From Rhodocyclaceae bacterium (GTDB lineage Bacteria > Pseudomonadota > Gammaproteobacteria > Burkholderiales > Rhodocyclaceae), in NCBI GenBank assembly GCA_013821865.1, contig PNJM01000117.1:1-8040 (forward strand): a DNA stretch of 8,040 bases, in the 5' to 3' direction. Shown here one piece after another: positions 6,232 through 8,040 of this stretch. Within the stretch, counting starts at the first letter, position 1. Every line of letters starts with the position of its first letter. The notes under the pieces are model-generated. The model searched no databases and had not been told where the DNA came from. It saw only the letters and a program-made list of their open reading frames with translations. The position numbers were made by a program, and so were the translations under genes.

Positions 6232-8040
6232 TTATCGTGAAAGCTCACGCAGCAGCTTGCGGGCGTCTTCAAGCGCATCAAAAGCACCTTCAGACTTCAG
6301 GGCCTGATCCAGTTCGAGGCGCGCTTCGTCGCGGCGCCCCGCTTTTGCCAAAGCAGCGGCCAGGGAATAGCGGATGTCACGATTGCCAGGCTCCCGCAGG
6401 CGTGCTTCGCGCAGGTGGCGCAAGCCGCGATCCATTTCTCCGCGGCCCACAAGTATCGATCCGAGAGTGGCATTGCAGGAAGGATCGCCCGGCGCCAGCT
6501 TGACCGCACGCTCGGCGTATCCGACTGCAGCCGCGTCCCCCTGGCGCAACAACACATTTGCCAGGTTGTTCAACACCCCGGGGTCGTCACCCTGTTTTTT
6601 GAGGACGCCTTCGTACGTAGCCCTGGCGGCGCCCAGGTTGCCGCTACGGATATAGCCTTCGGCCAGCGCCCGCTGTCCCGCCGCGTCGTCGGGGTGCTTG
6701 CGGCTCCAGGCTTCCATGAAGGCAACGCCCTTGGCCGTCTCGCCGCTGATGAGGTAGGCGCGAAACAGGCGCAATGCGCCATCCAGTTCGTCCTCTTTCG
6801 CCAGGGCTGTGCGATAGCCGGCAATGGCAGCGGCATATTGTTTCCGGGCGAAGGCGATATCCGCCAGCAAGCGGTGGCCGATGGCCCGGTCGGGATGGCG
6901 GGTGAGCAGTTCCCGGGCACGTTGCTCCGCCTTGGCAATCTCGCCGGTTTGTGCCTGCACCTCGGTCATGAGCACCTGGGAGGGCAAGTGGTCGGGCATG
7001 CCCGACAAGGCCTTGTCCAGGCTGTACAGGGCGCTGCCCGTGTTGCGGGCGCTCAGTTGCAGCAGGGCGATGCGATATTGCATGTCGGGCTTGAACCCGG
7101 CGATCCGGGTCATCTCGCTCAGTGTCAGCCGCGCCCCGCTCAGGTCCGCCATCGCCATCTGCGCCCGTGCCTGGGTTGCAAGAGCCGGAAGATTCTCGGG
7201 TAAAGACCGGGTGATGTCCTTTGCGACCGCCAGGGCCTTTTCGCCCTGTTTGCGGCGGATGTAAATGTCGGCCAGATACTCGGCGCCGGCTACGTGACGG
7301 CGTTCGATGGCGAGCAGTTTTTCAAGCCAGCGAATGCTCTCGTCGATGCGCCCTGCACCCTCCTCCAGCCGCGCCAGCTCGAACATCGCATCCGCGTTAT
7401 TCGGCTGCTTTTTCAGGATGTCGAGCAATCGCAGCCGGGCGGCATCCGGCTTGCCGTCGGCCAGGTCGAGCTTCGCCAGGTTGAGGCGCGCCGGCAAGAA
7501 GTCGGGATCCTGCGCCACGACCCGCTCATATTGGGCGCGGCCTCCCGCCCGGTCCCCGGCGGCCACCTTGGCCACGCCAAGCAGGTTGGCGGCCACCAGA
7601 TTGCCGGGTTCGCGCTTGATGACGGCATCCGCGATCTCCCCCGCACGCTTGGGCTGGCCGCGCTGCAGGTACAGGGTCGCCAACGCCACGCCGGTACGGG
7701 GCTGTCCGGGTTCCTTGCGATAGGCCTGCTGCAGTTGTTCGAAGCCACTCATGTCCCCGGCCCCGATCAGGCTCATGCCCAGGTCAGCGCGGGCGTCTGT
7801 CCCGGCGCCCAGTTTCATGGCCTCCTCGAGCAGCGAGGCGGCTTTCTGGTAGCGCTTCTGGGCCATGTAGGCGGAAGCCATGAGAGACAGCACCTGGGGA
7901 TCGTTCGGCGCGCTGCGCTGAGCGGGCTCCAACACCGATAACGCCATGGTGGTATTGCCGCCCGAGAGGTAAATGGAGCCGAGCACCTTGCGGGCACCCG
8001 CATGGCCGGGGTGGCGCTTGATATACCCCTCGATGTAATC
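6232..8040 (-). CDS. prsT: PrsT-like PEP-CTERM system TPR-repeat protein (5' end outside window)
   Basis: The last 602 residues are almost entirely tetratricopeptide repeats at roughly 34-residue spacing, for example NNADAMFELARLEEGAGRID, then ESIRWLEKLL. Other repeats read GNLVAANLLGVAKVAAGDRA and GNRDIRYSLAAALAKAGRRD. The end is KLLRELSR. The frame stays open to the window edge (D-Y-I-E-G-Y-I-K-R-H-P-G-H), so the GTG at 7986 is an internal valine and the true start lies beyond 8040. Length, repeat density and C-terminus fit PrsT, the roughly 900-residue TPR lipoprotein encoded in exosortase/EPS clusters, leaving about 300 N-terminal residues (including any lipobox) unseen. PrsT is thought to act in the envelope in secretion or assembly linked to exopolysaccharide and PEP-CTERM proteins; its exact role is not settled. 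The PEP-CTERM-type gene next to it on the same strand supports the call. A generic TPR protein such as an EPS-assembly scaffold is the alternative. Confidence 0.8.
   Translation of the reverse strand, partial: DYIEGYIKRHPGHAGARKVLGSIYLSGGNTTMALSVLEPAQRSAPNDPQVLSLMASAYMAQKRYQKAASLLEEAMKLGAGTDARADLGMSLIGAGDMSGFEQLQQAYRKEPGQPRTGVALATLYLQRGQPKRAGEIADAVIKREPGNLVAANLLGVAKVAAGDRAGGRAQYERVVAQDPDFLPARLNLAKLDLADGKPDAARLRLLDILKKQPNNADAMFELARLEEGAGRIDESIRWLEKLLAIERRHVAGAEYLADIYIRRKQGEKALAVAKDITRSLPENLPALATQARAQMAMADLSGARLTLSEMTRIAGFKPDMQYRIALLQLSARNTGSALYSLDKALSGMPDHLPSQVLMTEVQAQTGEIAKAEQRARELLTRHPDRAIGHRLLADIAFARKQYAAAIAGYRTALAKEDELDGALRLFRAYLISGETAKGVAFMEAWSRKHPDDAAGQRALAEGYIRSGNLGAARATYEGVLKKQGDDPGVLNNLANVLLRQGDAAAVGYAERAVKLAPGDPSCNATLGSILVGRGEMDRGLRHLREARLREPGNRDIRYSLAAALAKAGRRDEARLELDQALKSEGAFDALEDARKLLRELSR

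Noticed and set aside
6415..7203. Long plus-strand open frames opposite the TPR gene (also 7294-7941)
   Set aside because: They lie opposite a continuous run of tetratricopeptide repeats and show no recognisable domain, so they are shadows of the minus-strand gene.
7984..7986. GTG as the start of the TPR protein
   Set aside because: The frame continues upstream without a stop to the window edge and encodes more TPR sequence (EGYIKRHPGHAGARK), so the GTG is internal.

Overview
The window is high-GC DNA, most likely from a betaproteobacterium of the Rhodocyclales/Nitrosomonadales type. This rests on gene content: an E. coli-type FadE under a PsrA-like TetR regulator, an Atm1-type ABC exporter, and a PEP-CTERM/PrsT surface-protein locus typical of floc- or biofilm-forming environmental betaproteobacteria. 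It is a lineage inference; there is no rRNA or other marker gene here.

Left third (about 1-3370), minus strand: a fatty-acid beta-oxidation operon. A PsrA-like TetR repressor (2616-3308) is followed by the long FadE-type acyl-CoA dehydrogenase (41-2533). A further gene probably begins at 19 and runs off the left edge. Upstream of tetR lies a good sigma70 promoter (TTGACA-16-TATGAT). A perfect 18-bp inverted repeat carrying CAAAC-N4-GTTTG sits over its start point and matches the published PsrA operator pattern. The natural reading is an autorepressed, acyl-CoA-induced operon.

Middle (3458-5272), plus strand: one complete half-type ABC exporter of the Atm1/ABCB7 (heavy-metal or glutathione-conjugate) family. 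It is divergent from tetR and has no visible Shine-Dalgarno.

Right third (5288-8040), minus strand: the 3' part of a large TPR protein of the PrsT (PEP-CTERM system TPR lipoprotein) type, cut by the window edge, followed by a small secreted protein with a PEP-CTERM-like C-terminus (VPAPAP variant). Between them, an AT-rich gap carries a well-spaced sigma54 (-24/-12) promoter about 37 nt before the small gene. This fits the known RpoN/PrsK-PrsR control of PEP-CTERM proteins.

There is no gene-free stretch longer than about 150 bases. I see no tRNA, rRNA, CRISPR array, insertion sequence or attachment site. Nothing here is a clearly unknown system; the most informative signals are the two regulatory regions.
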